A stretch of DNA of 64,000 nucleotides from Bacteroidia bacterium (GTDB taxonomy: Bacteria > Bacteroidota > Bacteroidia > Bacteroidales > Azobacteroidaceae), in contig BNXB01000002.1 of NCBI GenBank assembly GCA_025999255.1, positions 1 to 64,000 on the forward strand, written 5' to 3'. The notes beneath the pieces are model-generated. The model was not told the DNA's origin, did not search any database, and saw only the letters and a program-made list of their open reading frames with translations. Positions 7,353-17,475 of this stretch are shown piece by piece (positions within the stretch are counted from its first letter, which is position 1; the number at the start of each line of letters is the position of its first letter). The position numbers were made by a program, and so were the translations under genes.

Positions 7353-7796
7353 ATGAGTGAGTTGTTCAGCGATGAATATTTCATGAAACAGGCTTTGATT
7401 GAAGCGCAGACAGCATATGCCAAGAGAGAAGTTCCTATTGGCGCAATTATCGTATGCCGGAATCGAATCATTGCCCGTTCCCACAATCTTACGGAGACAT
7501 TGAACGATGTCACTGCCCACGCCGAAATGCAGGCGATTACAGCCGCGGCATCCGTTCTGGGAGGGAAATATTTGATTGATTGTACCCTTTACGTTACAGT
7601 AGAACCCTGTCCTATGTGTGCAAGCGCTCTGGGATGGTCGCAGATAACAAAAGTGGTTTACGGAGCCCGGGACGAAAAACGCGGTTATCAAAAATTCTCA
7701 ACCGGAGTGTTACATCCGAAAACAATTGTGAAAGGCGGAATTATGGAAGATGAAGCCTCGGAATTAATGAAACGTTTTTTTAAAGAACGAAGATGA
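7353..7796 (+). CDS. tadA: tRNA adenosine(34) deaminase-like protein
   Basis: A 147-residue zinc-dependent deaminase. HAEMQAI (His ligand and catalytic Glu, about residue 52) and PCPMCASAL (two Cys ligands, about 83) form the cytidine/deoxycytidylate deaminase active site, and the N-terminal FMKQALIEAQ helix with REVPIGAIIV is typical of TadA. The expected reaction is adenosine to inosine at the wobble base of tRNA-Arg(ACG). Guanine deaminase-type homologues share this architecture, so exact substrate is not certain. It overlaps the following gene by 4 bases (ATGA). Confidence 0.88.
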   Translation: MSELFSDEYFMKQALIEAQTAYAKREVPIGAIIVCRNRIIARSHNLTETLNDVTAHAEMQAITAAASVLGGKYLIDCTLYVTVEPCPMCASALGWSQITKVVYGARDEKRGYQKFSTGVLHPKTIVKGGIMEDEASELMKRFFKERR

Positions 7797-8752
7797 AAAA
7801 AATATTAGTCACCGGAGCAAGCGGATTTATCGGTAGTTTCCTGGTCGAGGAGGCTATCGAAAGAGGATGGGAAGTCTGGGCGGGAATAAGGAAAACCAGT
7901 AATAGAGAATATCTTACCGACTCCAGGATCCGGTTTATCGATCTCCATTTTTCCAATCCGGAACAATTACAAAAACAAATTTCCGAACATGTTAAGAACT
8001 TTGGGAAATGGGATTATATCATCCACAACGCCGGAGTAACAAAATGCCTTTACCGGGATGATTTTGATAAAGTAAATTACACTTTTACCCGGAACTTTAT
8101 TGACGCTTTGGAACAAACCCGGAATGTTCCTGAGAAATTCATACTGATGAGTAGCCTCAGCGCCCGGCCTAATCCGGAAACGGCCTATGGAAAAAGCAAA
8201 CTCAAAGCAGAACAATTTTTACAGACACAAAAGGAATTTCCATATATAATACTCCGCCCGACAGGAGTTTATGGCCCACGTGAAAAGGATTATTTTCTGA
8301 TGATCAAGAGTATTAAGGCCGGATTCGATATGACGGCAGGACTTAAACCCCAAAAACTAACGTTCATATACGTCAAGGATCTTGTCAAGGCGGTATTCTT
8401 ATCTTTGGAATCACCGGTTTCGGGAAAAACTTATTTTGTCGCCGACGGAGACGTTTACACTGATAAAGAATATACTGAAATCGTCAAAAAAGTATTAGGT
8501 AAAAAATTTGTCTTAAGAATCAGGGTACCCCTGTTTTTATTGAAATGGATTTCGGCAATAGCCGAAGATTTGTCTAAATTTACAAAACAACCTTCCACAC
8601 TTAATCGTGATAAGTTCAAGATTATGAAACAACGCGACTGGACATGTGACCCCTGTCCTTTAACACAGGAATTAGGATTCAAAGCCGGTTATAACCTGGA
8701 ACGGGGAATGCAGGAATGTATCGAATGGTACAAAAAAAATCATTGGATATAG
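7793..8752 (+). CDS. NAD-dependent epimerase/dehydratase
   Basis: A 319-residue extended short-chain dehydrogenase. The N-terminal GASGFIG is the dinucleotide-binding glycine motif, MSSLSA (about 122) gives the catalytic Ser region and YGKSK (about 134) is the YxxxK pair, followed by RPTGVYGPRE, a family landmark. The substrate is unknown; sugar-nucleotide epimerases and 3-beta-hydroxysteroid-like dehydrogenases share these motifs. Its ATG overlaps the stop of the deaminase, and its end overlaps the start of the methyltransferase gene, so translation is probably coupled along this operon. Confidence 0.88.
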   Translation: MKKILVTGASGFIGSFLVEEAIERGWEVWAGIRKTSNREYLTDSRIRFIDLHFSNPEQLQKQISEHVKNFGKWDYIIHNAGVTKCLYRDDFDKVNYTFTRNFIDALEQTRNVPEKFILMSSLSARPNPETAYGKSKLKAEQFLQTQKEFPYIILRPTGVYGPREKDYFLMIKSIKAGFDMTAGLKPQKLTFIYVKDLVKAVFLSLESPVSGKTYFVADGDVYTDKEYTEIVKKVLGKKFVLRIRVPLFLLKWISAIAEDLSKFTKQPSTLNRDKFKIMKQRDWTCDPCPLTQELGFKAGYNLERGMQECIEWYKKNHWI

Positions 8753-9525
8753 TGAAAACGCTGCCGGGACTTCTTAAAGGCGCTATTCTTTATCGAAAAC
8801 TTCGTTACCGTAAAGGGTATGGAGTTCATTCTCCTTTTGTTTACGACCTGATAACCAAAGTTATTGAAGAAAAAACGCCTTATTATGCTTTCGAAAAAAT
8901 AAGAGCAATAATAGGGGTTCAAGATTTTGAACCACTGCATAAGTATGGAACTTTGCTTTTTCGTTTGGTAAACTTTTTTAAATGTAAACTTGTTCTTCAT
9001 ATTGGATCGCCGGAAGGAATCATAAGTCTGTATCCTGCCTCAGCCCATTCCGAGTGTATGTGTACAGTGTTGGAAGAAGATCCGATATGCTGCCGAAAGA
9101 CAAAAGAACTGGCCAAAAAAGCCGGATTAAATAATCTGAGTGTCGAATGTGCAGATTATTCAAAGGGAATTGAAGATATATTTCAGAAGGAGAAAAAATT
9201 CGATTTGATCTTTATCAATATTCCCGAATGTGACAATTGTCCTGATATTCTCAACCGATATATATCCAAATCAGGGAAAGAATGTATCTTCGTCGTGAAT
9301 GGAATACGAAACAATTTAACGATGAAAAAATTGTGGAAAAATATCATTCAAAATCACCAGGTTTCGGTTTCAATCGATTTGTATTCATTAGGGATATTCT
9401 TTTTAAGGAACAATATTTATAAACAACATTATAAAGCCTATTTTGATCATGGAAAAGAGCAAAATATACACAAAAACAGGAGACAAAGGCGCCACTTCTT
9501 TAGTCGGAGGAAAAAGAGTTTCTAA
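8716..9525 (+). CDS. SAM-dependent methyltransferase-like protein with extended tail
   Basis: Up to 269 residues. The N-terminal part contains RKGYGVHSPFVYDL, a hallmark of a Bacteroidota O-methyltransferase-like group, followed by a Rossmann-type core (LVLHIGSPEG as the degenerate glycine loop, KFDLIFINIPE as the acidic strand). Starts at 8716, 8725 and a GTG at 8752 are all possible; the last sits on the previous stop codon. The 3' end overlaps the cobalamin adenosyltransferase gene by 77 bases. The overlapping tail is strongly basic (HKNRRQRRHFFSRRKKSF) and looks like out-of-frame reading of the next gene, so the ancestral stop has probably been lost. Confidence 0.75.
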   Translation: MYRMVQKKSLDIVKTLPGLLKGAILYRKLRYRKGYGVHSPFVYDLITKVIEEKTPYYAFEKIRAIIGVQDFEPLHKYGTLLFRLVNFFKCKLVLHIGSPEGIISLYPASAHSECMCTVLEEDPICCRKTKELAKKAGLNNLSVECADYSKGIEDIFQKEKKFDLIFINIPECDNCPDILNRYISKSGKECIFVVNGIRNNLTMKKLWKNIIQNHQVSVSIDLYSLGIFFLRNNIYKQHYKAYFDHGKEQNIHKNRRQRRHFFSRRKKSF

Positions 9526-10003
9526 AACACATGTTCGTCTGGACGCTTATGGAACCGTCGATGAGTTGAACTCATTCATCGGATTGCTTCTGGAAGAAAT
9601 CGAAGACCATCACAATCGCGAGATTCTCCTTAAAATTCAATCCATTTTATTCAATGTAGGTTGTGCTTTAGCAAGCGAGGAAGACAGAGAAGAAATTTGT
9701 TCGGTTGATGAATCCCAGATTGAGATGCTTGAGACTGAAATGGATCACATGGATGCCTATCTACCCAGACTGAATAATTTCGTCCTTCCGGGAGGATGTA
9801 AAAGCGCCGCTTTGGCACACGTTTGCAGAAGTATCTGCAGAAGAGCGGAAAGAAATATTTACCGTATTCCCGAATATACCGATTCGGGAAATTTAATATT
9901 AATCTTCATGAATCGTTTGTCGGATTATTTCTTTATTTTAGCCAGAAAAGAGTGTTTCGACAAAAATGGAGAAGAAGTTTTCTGGCAAAAAACTTGCAAA
10001 TAG
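9449..10003 (+). CDS. ATP:cob(I)alamin adenosyltransferase, PduO type
   Basis: About 184 residues. It transfers the adenosyl group of ATP to cob(I)alamin, making the coenzyme of methylmalonyl-CoA mutase. KIYTKTGDKGATSLVGG at the N terminus binds ATP; RLDAYGTVDELNSFIG and the C-terminal RAERN and NRLSDYFF segments are family signatures. The ATG at 9449 is preferred over a TTG at 9443. The product fits the propionate pathway suggested by the methylmalonyl-CoA decarboxylase genes at 59.5-63.9 kb. Confidence 0.95.
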   Translation: MEKSKIYTKTGDKGATSLVGGKRVSKTHVRLDAYGTVDELNSFIGLLLEEIEDHHNREILLKIQSILFNVGCALASEEDREEICSVDESQIEMLETEMDHMDAYLPRLNNFVLPGGCKSAALAHVCRSICRRAERNIYRIPEYTDSGNLILIFMNRLSDYFFILARKECFDKNGEEVFWQKTCK

Positions 10004-10023
10004 AATAAATTATTATACTTTTG
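9994..10023 (+). promoter_or_regulatory. Bacteroidota-type promoter before the DUF2795 gene
   Basis: TTG at 9994-9996, a 19-base spacer and TACTTTTG at 10016-10023. The start of RNA would be near 10030, leaving about 45 bases before the ATG at 10074. Confidence 0.6.
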
Positions 10024-10073
10024 CGCAAAAATTTGAATCAGTAACACCAAGATACATTTCAGAATAAAAATTT

Positions 10074-10295
10074 ATGTATTGGACATTAGAATTAGCCTCA
10101 AAGCTGGAAGATGCCCCTTGGCCTGCAACAAAGGATGAGTTGATCGATTTTGCTTTACGTTCCGGAGCACCTTTGGAAGTGATTGAAAACCTGCAGGAAA
10201 TCGAAGACGAAGGAGAAATATACGAGTGTATTGAAGACATCTGGCCGGATTATCCCAGCAAAGAAGATTTTTTCTTCAACGAAGAAGAATATTAA
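10074..10295 (+). CDS. DUF2795 family small acidic protein
   Basis: A 73-residue, strongly acidic protein. WPATKDELIDFALRSGAP followed by a helix ending NLQEIEDEGEIYE matches the DUF2795 pattern, a small helical fold of unknown function that is widespread in Bacteroidota, with a Glu/Asp-rich C terminus (YPSKEDFFFNEEEY). It has its own promoter and stands 8 bases from the end of the convergent TolC-like gene, so it is probably a single-gene transcript. Confidence 0.8.
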   Translation: MYWTLELASKLEDAPWPATKDELIDFALRSGAPLEVIENLQEIEDEGEIYECIEDIWPDYPSKEDFFFNEEEY

Positions 10296-10303
10296 CTGAT
10301 AGT

Positions 10304-11791
10304 TTATTCAACTCCCACATCGTTTTGAAAGTCATAAAGCGTTCTCCGCATCAAATCGGATAAAGCCAGTTGATAGTTGATATATGCACGTAAATGAGAC
10401 GTATAAGCCGTATTCAGACGGTTACGTTCCAAGGCCAGTGACTGACTGTCTATATCTCCGTCTGAAAACCGGCTGAGAGTAATTTCAAAACTTTTTTCAG
10501 CCACAGAAACATTCTTCTCAAGCAATTGTAAACGCTTCAGACTGCTACCGACTCCCGCAACCAGGTTTTTAACTTCTGTTTCTATTTCCCGTTCAATTTC
10601 TGTTTTACGAAGAGCCGTTTGTTTCAACCTCGATTCGGACGCCCGTACCATAGCCCTGTTTTCACCCCAATCCAGAATCGGAATGGAAATAGTAAACCCA
10701 ATTCCAAAATTTGCTGGACGGCCGGACAGATTATTATAAGAATTATTAAAGGAATCGAAATAGTTCGCATTGATATCCTGCTGACTCACACCGACTTTCT
10801 CGAAATAAGCATTGATATTACTTTTTATCATTCCCTGAGCCTTTTGTTGTTTAAGGGAAAGTTTTTGCAACTCTATCTGAATTTCCTGTTCTTTAATTTC
10901 CGATCTGTTCTTAAGAGCCAGTTGGACGGCTTTATCCGTATCTATAATCACAACCTTATATTTCAATTCATCACTCAAGGAAATACTGTCCTGTAGGCTG
11001 ATACCAAGCAAATCTTTGAACGAGTTCACAGCCGATTCCTGATTCAGTATGGCAATGTCGTAATTATTCTGCGCTTCGGCCAAATCAACCTCCATCTGCA
11101 GGGCGTCCACTTCGCGAATCAGACCGGCTTTATATTTATTTTGGGAGATATCGTAAGCTTCCGTTTGTCGCTCCAGGTCTAATTTTGCAATATCCATACT
11201 CTTCTGGAGAGATAATAAATTATAATATGCGCTACTTACCTGATAAACAAGATTCAATTCAGCCCTTTTCAAGGATTTGGATGATTGCTCATATGCCAGT
11301 TGCGATCTTTTCAACGACGAACGGATATTATTATATCCATAGAAAGCATCGAGCGGTTGAGTAAATCCTATACGGGTATTAAGGGTCGCGGATCTTATAT
11401 CCGTATTCAAATCGTCAAGTCCCCTGGCTTCTCCCCGTATATAAATATTTCCATCCGTAGGCAAAGGCTGATTAATCGACAGATTGGAGGAATAATTCAA
11501 TTGCTTGACCGGATAATAAGAAATACCCAGGCTATCTTCGAATTGCCTGACGGTTTCCGTATATTCCGGAAGGGTAAGATTTAGATTAATATGCGTTTTA
11601 AGACGGTTGGTAGCGGCTTTCAGGTTATACTCCGCTATTTTGAGGTCCTGTTCTAACTGGAGCATGGTATAACTCTTCTTTTTTGCAATTTCTATACTTT
11701 TCTCCAGAGTCAACAAATACATCTGGGTTTGGGAAAAAGCAAAAGCAAAACCAAACATTAAAATCGAAGCTGCCAAAAATATTTTTTTCAT
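10304..11791 (-). CDS. TolC family outer membrane efflux protein
   Basis: A 495-residue outer-membrane channel. A signal peptide (residues 1-20, ending AFSQ) is followed by two alpha-helical repeats with the long coiled coils typical of TolC-type proteins (for example [22 protein letters not shown] near 184). It should form the outer-membrane exit duct for the MacB-type transporter encoded just upstream. It is the last gene of a six-gene minus-strand operon and overlaps the ATPase gene by 4 bases. Confidence 0.92.
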   Translation of the reverse strand: MKKIFLAASILMFGFAFAFSQTQMYLLTLEKSIEIAKKKSYTMLQLEQDLKIAEYNLKAATNRLKTHINLNLTLPEYTETVRQFEDSLGISYYPVKQLNYSSNLSINQPLPTDGNIYIRGEARGLDDLNTDIRSATLNTRIGFTQPLDAFYGYNNIRSSLKRSQLAYEQSSKSLKRAELNLVYQVSSAYYNLLSLQKSMDIAKLDLERQTEAYDISQNKYKAGLIREVDALQMEVDLAEAQNNYDIAILNQESAVNSFKDLLGISLQDSISLSDELKYKVVIIDTDKAVQLALKNRSEIKEQEIQIELQKLSLKQQKAQGMIKSNINAYFEKVGVSQQDINANYFDSFNNSYNNLSGRPANFGIGFTISIPILDWGENRAMVRASESRLKQTALRKTEIEREIETEVKNLVAGVGSSLKRLQLLEKNVSVAEKSFEITLSRFSDGDIDSQSLALERNRLNTAYTSHLRAYINYQLALSDLMRRTLYDFQNDVGVE

Positions 11792-12486
11792 ACTATTTGT
11801 TTTTTATTTTCATTCGGGCGATCATAATGAATCATTCCATCTTTAATAAAGATATTCCTATGGGCATGGTCGGCAATCTCCTGCTCATGAGTAATCAGGA
11901 TGATAGTATTTCCTTCCTGGTGCAAATCATGAAAGAGACGCATGATATCCTCTCCCGTTCTGGAATCAAGGGCTCCTGTCGGCTCGTCGGCAAGAAGAAT
12001 CCCCGGATTGGTAACCAAAGCGCGGGCAATAGCCACGCGTTGACGCTGTCCTCCACTCAATTCTCCGGGTTTATGATCGATACGATCGGCCAATCCGACC
12101 CGTTCCAGCGATTTCAATGCCCGGCTCTTTCTTTCTGCAGTAGGTACTCCGGAATACACCAAGGGTAATTCCACATTCTGAAGTGCATTCAAACGGGGTA
12201 ACAGATTAAAATTCTGGAAAATAAAACCGATTTCCTTGTTTCTCATAGCAGAAAGAGCATCATCATCCAGACTGTTTACGTCCACATTCTTAAATTTATA
12301 AATTCCATCGGTAGGCGTATCCAAACAACCCAAAATGTTCATCAGAGTGGATTTTCCCGAACCGGAAGGCCCCATAATAGACACATACTCATTCTTATTT
12401 ATACTGAGATTGATACTTTTCAGGGCAGGCACTTCATTCTCACCCATGGAATAATTTTTCGTCAGATTTTTTATTTCTATTAACAT
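11788..12486 (-). CDS. ABC transporter ATP-binding protein, MacB/LolD type
   Basis: About 232 residues. It hydrolyses ATP to drive the adjacent permease. Walker [10 protein letters not shown] (about 39), Q-loop [10 protein letters not shown] (about 88), signature [15 protein letters not shown] (about 141) and Walker [13 protein letters not shown] (about 162) are all intact. The frame is open further upstream, but the ATG at 12486 gives the standard [10 protein letters not shown] start and lies 14 bases after the permease stop. Confidence 0.95.
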   Translation of the reverse strand: MLIEIKNLTKNYSMGENEVPALKSINLSINKNEYVSIMGPSGSGKSTLMNILGCLDTPTDGIYKFKNVDVNSLDDDALSAMRNKEIGFIFQNFNLLPRLNALQNVELPLVYSGVPTAERKSRALKSLERVGLADRIDHKPGELSGGQRQRVAIARALVTNPGILLADEPTGALDSRTGEDIMRLFHDLHQEGNTIILITHEQEIADHAHRNIFIKDGMIHYDRPNENKKQIV

Positions 12487-12499
12487 AATTACAGAATGT

Positions 12500-13738
12500 T
12501 TATTCATAACGTATGGAGTCCACAGGCTTAAGATTTGCCGCATTTTTAGCAGGCAAATATCCAAAACTGATACCGACAATCACAGAAAATGCAAATGCTA
12601 TAAAGATTGAATACGGACGTATGTAAGTATTGACATCCGTAAACAACGAAACTGTCAAGGATAGAGAAATACCAAGCAGAACGCCGATAATTCCTCCTGT
12701 TATACTGATCACTACCGACTCGGTCACAAACTGACTCATAATATCCACTTTCCTGGCTCCTATAGCCCTTCTGATACCAATTTCACGGGTACGTTCCATC
12801 ACCGTGGCCAACATAATATTCATAATGCCGATACCCCCTACCAACAAGGAAATAGCAGCAATTGCACCCAACAAAAAGTTATAAATCTGTCTTTCCTTTT
12901 CCTCTTGTTTCAATAACTCATAAGGGATTACAATCCCATAGTCATCATTATTGAAATGATGTCTTTTCAGGATTTCCCCAATCAGGTTGGAAGCTTCAAG
13001 CAGCCGGCCGGAATTATCCACCTGAACTGTTATCTGTTGAATTTCACTCGTTAATTCATTTTTCCGGTTAAAACGATTCAAAAAAGTAGTCAAAGGAACA
13101 TATACATCCATATTCAAATCCCTGGCAGCCAATTCTCCGACAGTCTCCGTAAAAAGAGCTTTCGATTCCAGGACTCCAATAACCTCCATCCATTGATCCT
13201 CTATTTTTACCTGTTTACCAATAGGATCTTCATTCTTATAAAGCGTAGTAGCTACGCTTGTTCCCAGAACACAGACCCTGAGACGTTCCCCATATTGGTT
13301 GTCGCTAATCAATTCTCCTTTCGAAACCTTATAATTCATCATGGAGAGGAAATTCGGAGTCACTCCTATAATTGTGGATTTCACCGAACGATCAAGATAT
13401 TTGACTTCCGAATCTATTTCCGCCTGGGAGGCAGTTCTCACAACACCCGGTACAATTTCTTCTATTACACGGGCATCCTGGAGAGACAAACCTAAAGAGA
13501 ATTTTGCCCTTACTTCTTCCAATTCTTCGTCCGAAAGATTTTTTTCCCGGATAATCACATTATTTACCCCCAAATCCTGATATTTGGCAATAGCCTCACG
13601 TTTAGCGCCCTCGCCTATCGAGAGCATCGTAATCACAGATGCCACTCCAAAAATAATGCCGAGCATCGTCAGGAAAGAACGGAATTTATGGTCGGCTAAT
13701 CCCCTGAGGGCTAATCGTATATTTTCTTCGTACTGCAT
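12500..13738 (-). CDS. MacB-type ABC transporter permease
   Basis: A 412-residue inner-membrane protein of the FtsX/MacB superfamily. One N-terminal membrane helix ([20 protein letters not shown], about 23-42) is followed by a large periplasmic domain (about 45-280) and three C-terminal helices, the first starting [20 protein letters not shown], then a [17 protein letters not shown] coupling segment. This type is a mechanotransmission exporter that moves substrates from the periplasm outward through a TolC duct. The substrate (macrolide, peptide or lipid) cannot be read from sequence. Confidence 0.93.
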   Translation of the reverse strand: MQYEENIRLALRGLADHKFRSFLTMLGIIFGVASVITMLSIGEGAKREAIAKYQDLGVNNVIIREKNLSDEELEEVRAKFSLGLSLQDARVIEEIVPGVVRTASQAEIDSEVKYLDRSVKSTIIGVTPNFLSMMNYKVSKGELISDNQYGERLRVCVLGTSVATTLYKNEDPIGKQVKIEDQWMEVIGVLESKALFTETVGELAARDLNMDVYVPLTTFLNRFNRKNELTSEIQQITVQVDNSGRLLEASNLIGEILKRHHFNNDDYGIVIPYELLKQEEKERQIYNFLLGAIAAISLLVGGIGIMNIMLATVMERTREIGIRRAIGARKVDIMSQFVTESVVISITGGIIGVLLGISLSLTVSLFTDVNTYIRPYSIFIAFAFSVIVGISFGYLPAKNAANLKPVDSIRYE

Positions 13739-13744
13739 ACTTAA

Positions 13745-14761
13745 TCAACTATTAGAATCTATAAATTTACAACTTACCGTCATCCCCGGTTTTAATCTTT
13801 CATCCGGTTTTAATATATTCACTTCCACATCAAATACCTTTTGCCGCGACTTCTCATCTTTCCTGTGGCATAATTTACCAATATAAGCCACTTTCCCTTC
13901 AAAAACAACTTTAGGAAGGGCATCCAAACGAACATCGACTTTTTGTCCTAATTTAAGTTTCAGAAAATCAGTCTCATTCACCTGAGTATTTACTTTCATC
14001 CACTTCAGTTCGGGCACATTCGCCAGATTATTACCGGTATAGAGATTGTCCCCAACCTTTACCAACGTATTTGTCCTCCTGTTTTTAGCAATTTGAAAAA
14101 CACCCGGAATAGGAGTCCTGATAGTCAACGTCGGTATAATTTCGTATGCACTCTTTATTTCACTACGTACCTGTGCTACTTTGATTTCCTGTATCCGGAT
14201 TTCATTACGATTAATAATATCCAGCAATTTCCTCTTTTTTTGTTCCTTGGCCAATGTAATTTCGGCCTGTTTAAACTCCAGTTCTTTGATTTTTTTTGTC
14301 TTGTCCGGTTCAAAACGGGAAGATTCCAACTCTATTTTTTTCAAATCGAAAGATGCCTTTTCGCTTTTAGCCTGGGATTCTAATTCATTTCGTCTGTTGT
14401 CCTGATCGACATACATCTTTTGAAGAGTTGCCAACTCTGTTTCCAATTGACTTTCCCGGTCGATGATGTATTTTTTGATATCCGTCGGATCCAACTGCAT
14501 AACAGAATCTCCTTCCGACACGATAGAACCATGTTCCAGGATTCCGATTATCTTCATTTCATACCAGTAACGTCCGTAGCGCTGTAGAACAAAAGCTTTC
14601 GAATTTACGGCAGCCAGTTCGCCCGTTTCAATTACAATTTTCCCGGATGTATTTTCTTTCGTATTTTCTTTTCCCTTTTCTTTATTTCCACAAGATACAA
14701 AAAACGAAAAAAACGAAAAAAACAACATTATCTTAAATAAATCCTTCTTCCCCATTTTCAT
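13745..14761 (-). CDS. HlyD-like periplasmic adaptor lipoprotein (third of three)
   Basis: A 338-residue lipoprotein with signal peptide ending FFVSCGN. After a polar linker come a biotinyl-lipoyl-like half, a long coiled coil (about 100-200, rich in Glu/Lys/Leu), the second lipoyl half (IRTPIPGVF) and a beta-barrel domain ending PGMTVSCKF. It is shorter than its two upstream paralogues and lacks the membrane-proximal domain they have at the C terminus. It is placed between the second adaptor gene (4-base overlap) and the permease (6-base gap). Confidence 0.88.
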   Translation of the reverse strand: MKMGKKDLFKIMLFFSFFSFFVSCGNKEKGKENTKENTSGKIVIETGELAAVNSKAFVLQRYGRYWYEMKIIGILEHGSIVSEGDSVMQLDPTDIKKYIIDRESQLETELATLQKMYVDQDNRRNELESQAKSEKASFDLKKIELESSRFEPDKTKKIKELEFKQAEITLAKEQKKRKLLDIINRNEIRIQEIKVAQVRSEIKSAYEIIPTLTIRTPIPGVFQIAKNRRTNTLVKVGDNLYTGNNLANVPELKWMKVNTQVNETDFLKLKLGQKVDVRLDALPKVVFEGKVAYIGKLCHRKDEKSRQKVFDVEVNILKPDERLKPGMTVSCKFIDSNS

Positions 14762-15996
14762 TTTTCTTTAGCGGATTCCTTTTTCTTTTCATCTTTTTTT
14801 ACAAAAGGATCAATCAATGCAATCTTGTCTTTCTCATTCAATCCTTTGGTAATCACTACATAGTCCGAGTTATTCGCTCCGGTCTCTACCTCCGTCTTTT
14901 CATATCCCCCGGATGTTTTTTTATAGACATATTGCTTATCTCCTTCCAGTTTAACAGCATCTAAAGGAACGTATAATACATCATCAATCTGATCCAGTAT
15001 AATCCGGCAACTGACGGTCAATCCCGGTAAAAGATTTTCATTGGTTCCATTAATCAGGATTTCCACCGGAAAAACCTTGATTTTGGTTGAACCTTCTTTA
15101 TTTACAGCCAGATTTGCTACGGAATTGACTGTACCATGAAAAATGCTATCGGAAAATGCATCCGGTTTTATCTCTACTCGTAATCCTTTGGTAATCTTGG
15201 CAATATCTACTTCATTGATCTTCACGGTTGCTTTCAGGGCTGATAAATCAGGTAGTTGAATCAACGGAAAACCCGACCAACACTGGTCTCCAATCTGGAA
15301 TTTATTTCCACTACTCCAATTCCGGCTGATAATTGCAATACCGGGAGACGGGGTCACAACAAATAATTTCTCAAGCGTTTCATGCGCCTCGTCAAGACGT
15401 CCGCGATCCTGAGCCATAGAAAGATTTTTCTGCTTGATTTCTTCTTTTTGTATTTTCTGCCGGTTATTTATCTGTTCTTTTGCTTTTTCAAGCGCAATAT
15501 CCGCTTTATCCAGATTCAGTTTGATTTCTTTTTTTTTAATCTCTGATTCATAAGCAGCCGATTCAAAACGGATTTTGGAAATCTCCTGTGAAATATGGGT
15601 CACTTCATAATCCGCTTTCAATTCTTCCATATCCGATTCCTGTTGAGCAATCATTTTTTCAAGCTCGGCCTTACTAATTTCCAGACGCGATTCGGCTTCA
15701 ACAATCCCTTTCTGCACTTCCGAAGGATCAAACACAATCAGAGTATCCCCCGCCTTTACCTCAGCTCCATCTTTAACTATCTGGGTTATTTTCAGATTGC
15801 CATACCTCCATGAAATAGCCGGAGCAGTAATACTAATGGAATTGATTGCCTCCACTTCTCCTTCTTCATACAGATCCAGATACAATGTACCCCTTGTTAC
15901 TGTTCCCAGAGGCACTTCCTGAGTTTCTTTCTTCCCACACGAATAAAAAAGGGTCACCAATACAAGTAATACTCCGATTTTGCAAATTTTCAACAT
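14758..15996 (-). CDS. HlyD-like periplasmic adaptor lipoprotein (second of three)
   Basis: About 412 residues. The ATG at 15996 gives a compact lipoprotein signal peptide ending LFYSCGKK; an upstream in-frame ATG at 16014 adds six residues and would overlap the preceding gene. Domains run: beta segment, lipoyl half, long coiled coil (about 90-210), lipoyl half (VTPSPGIAI), beta-barrel (PGLTVSCRI) and a C-terminal membrane-proximal domain (YVPLDAVKLEGDKQYVY). A highly charged KKDEKKKESAKEK tail ends it. It bridges permease and TolC-like duct. Confidence 0.9.
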   Translation of the reverse strand: MLKICKIGVLLVLVTLFYSCGKKETQEVPLGTVTRGTLYLDLYEEGEVEAINSISITAPAISWRYGNLKITQIVKDGAEVKAGDTLIVFDPSEVQKGIVEAESRLEISKAELEKMIAQQESDMEELKADYEVTHISQEISKIRFESAAYESEIKKKEIKLNLDKADIALEKAKEQINNRQKIQKEEIKQKNLSMAQDRGRLDEAHETLEKLFVVTPSPGIAIISRNWSSGNKFQIGDQCWSGFPLIQLPDLSALKATVKINEVDIAKITKGLRVEIKPDAFSDSIFHGTVNSVANLAVNKEGSTKIKVFPVEILINGTNENLLPGLTVSCRIILDQIDDVLYVPLDAVKLEGDKQYVYKKTSGGYEKTEVETGANNSDYVVITKGLNEKDKIALIDPFVKKDEKKKESAKEK

Positions 15997-15997
15997 A

Positions 15998-17275
15998 TTA
16001 ATGATTTTTAACAATCTGTTCCTTATTATTTTTCTCTTCTTTTGACACCGAATCCCTGGATTCTACAGGCAACAAAACCCTATCTTTGACCATCGATATA
16101 CCGGGTTTTGAAAGAGAAATGATTTCCTCTTTTTTCAAACCGACTGAAATAACCGCTTCCTTCGGAAAGGAAATACTTGTTTGTATTTGCCGCATTTCGT
16201 AATGCTTATTTTTCTTTACATATACGAATTTCATTGAATCCTCTTCAAAAATAGCAACCTGAGGGATTACAATGGTATCCTTGACTACCTTCAATACAAT
16301 ATTACAAACGGCTGAGAAGCCGGGATCGGGCATTTCAAGAACACTATCAATGGAAGCCTCCACTTCAAAAAATTTCACTTTAGATCCTTTCTTATATTGT
16401 TGTCCGACAGGCGATTTTTTCAGGATTTTACCCCATGCCATATTTCCGGGCATGGCATCGAAATTATAATAAACGGAATCATTTACATTGATATTTTTAA
16501 AGTCCCGTTCGGAAGCGGATATTTTAACTTTCATATCCTTCATCTCGGGAATAATGACTATCGGCATATTCCCAAAAACTAAATCGCCTATTTGTGCTTT
16601 GTTTCCGGATATAAAATTAATCGCACGCGTAACGATACCTTCTTGTGGAGCCTTAATAACAAGCCCATCCAACCGCTCTTCCATTGTTTTTAACCGGACT
16701 TCCATCCTCTGGATTTTCAATTCCGCCTTCCTTATTTCCGATTGCTGGATAACGGATAAAGATTTCAATTTTTTCTCGTGTTTATTTTTCTCTATCATTA
16801 CCCTTTCCAACTCCAATTGTTTGATTTTTTTCTGCGAAGGTGTGGCATATTCCAATTGAAAAGAATCTAATTGAGCAATCTTTGTATCGGCATCATTATT
16901 CTTTACCTGGGCTTCCAATAAAGCATACTGCATCGCCAAATCGGCTTTGATCTTATTCAACCCTGCCCTTTGCGTTTCCATATCAACAATTATTTGGTTA
17001 TAGACTGTTTCCATATCCTTCGATTCCAGGACACACACCGTATCGTCTTTTTCGACCATGGTTCCATCTTCGAGTAAAAAGATAATAGTTGCTTCAATCT
17101 CAGGAGGACAGACCAACGTCATTGATTTGACAGGTTCTACAAATCCGTCAATCTTCAAAATTTGCTTAAAATCAGTATGCGATACCGTATAGTCAGACAA
17201 ATCTTTATCATGAGAAGTACATGAATAAATAAGGCAAAACGATACAAACGTTAGTGTAAACAGTAGTTTCTGCAC
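15998..17275 (-). CDS. HlyD-like periplasmic adaptor lipoprotein (first of three)
   Basis: About 425 residues and the first gene of the efflux operon. No ATG lies near the beginning of the frame; I chose the GTG at 17275, which gives a lipoprotein signal peptide ending LIYSCTS, but GTG 17296 or TTG 17299 are possible. The lipoyl, coiled-coil (about 85-200), beta-barrel and membrane-proximal domains follow in the same order as in the second adaptor. It shares the phrase structure IKAPQEGIVT and PGFSAVCNI with it. Three non-identical adaptors in a row in one operon are unusual. Confidence 0.87.
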   Translation of the reverse strand: MQKLLFTLTFVSFCLIYSCTSHDKDLSDYTVSHTDFKQILKIDGFVEPVKSMTLVCPPEIEATIIFLLEDGTMVEKDDTVCVLESKDMETVYNQIIVDMETQRAGLNKIKADLAMQYALLEAQVKNNDADTKIAQLDSFQLEYATPSQKKIKQLELERVMIEKNKHEKKLKSLSVIQQSEIRKAELKIQRMEVRLKTMEERLDGLVIKAPQEGIVTRAINFISGNKAQIGDLVFGNMPIVIIPEMKDMKVKISASERDFKNINVNDSVYYNFDAMPGNMAWGKILKKSPVGQQYKKGSKVKFFEVEASIDSVLEMPDPGFSAVCNIVLKVVKDTIVIPQVAIFEEDSMKFVYVKKNKHYEMRQIQTSISFPKEAVISVGLKKEEIISLSKPGISMVKDRVLLPVESRDSVSKEEKNNKEQIVKNH

Positions 17276-17475
17276 AATATTATAAATATTAACCACCAAA
17301 ACGGTTCATGAGTTTTTCATTAAAATATAAATTCACAACAATGATAGATATTTAGGACGGATTCTACAAATTATTATTTGAAAATTAAACTTTTATTAAT
17401 TATATTTCACAAATGCACCCAAAATTACATCCGGCCGATACAATTATTTAAGCCTCCTTTCGTTTATATCTATGG

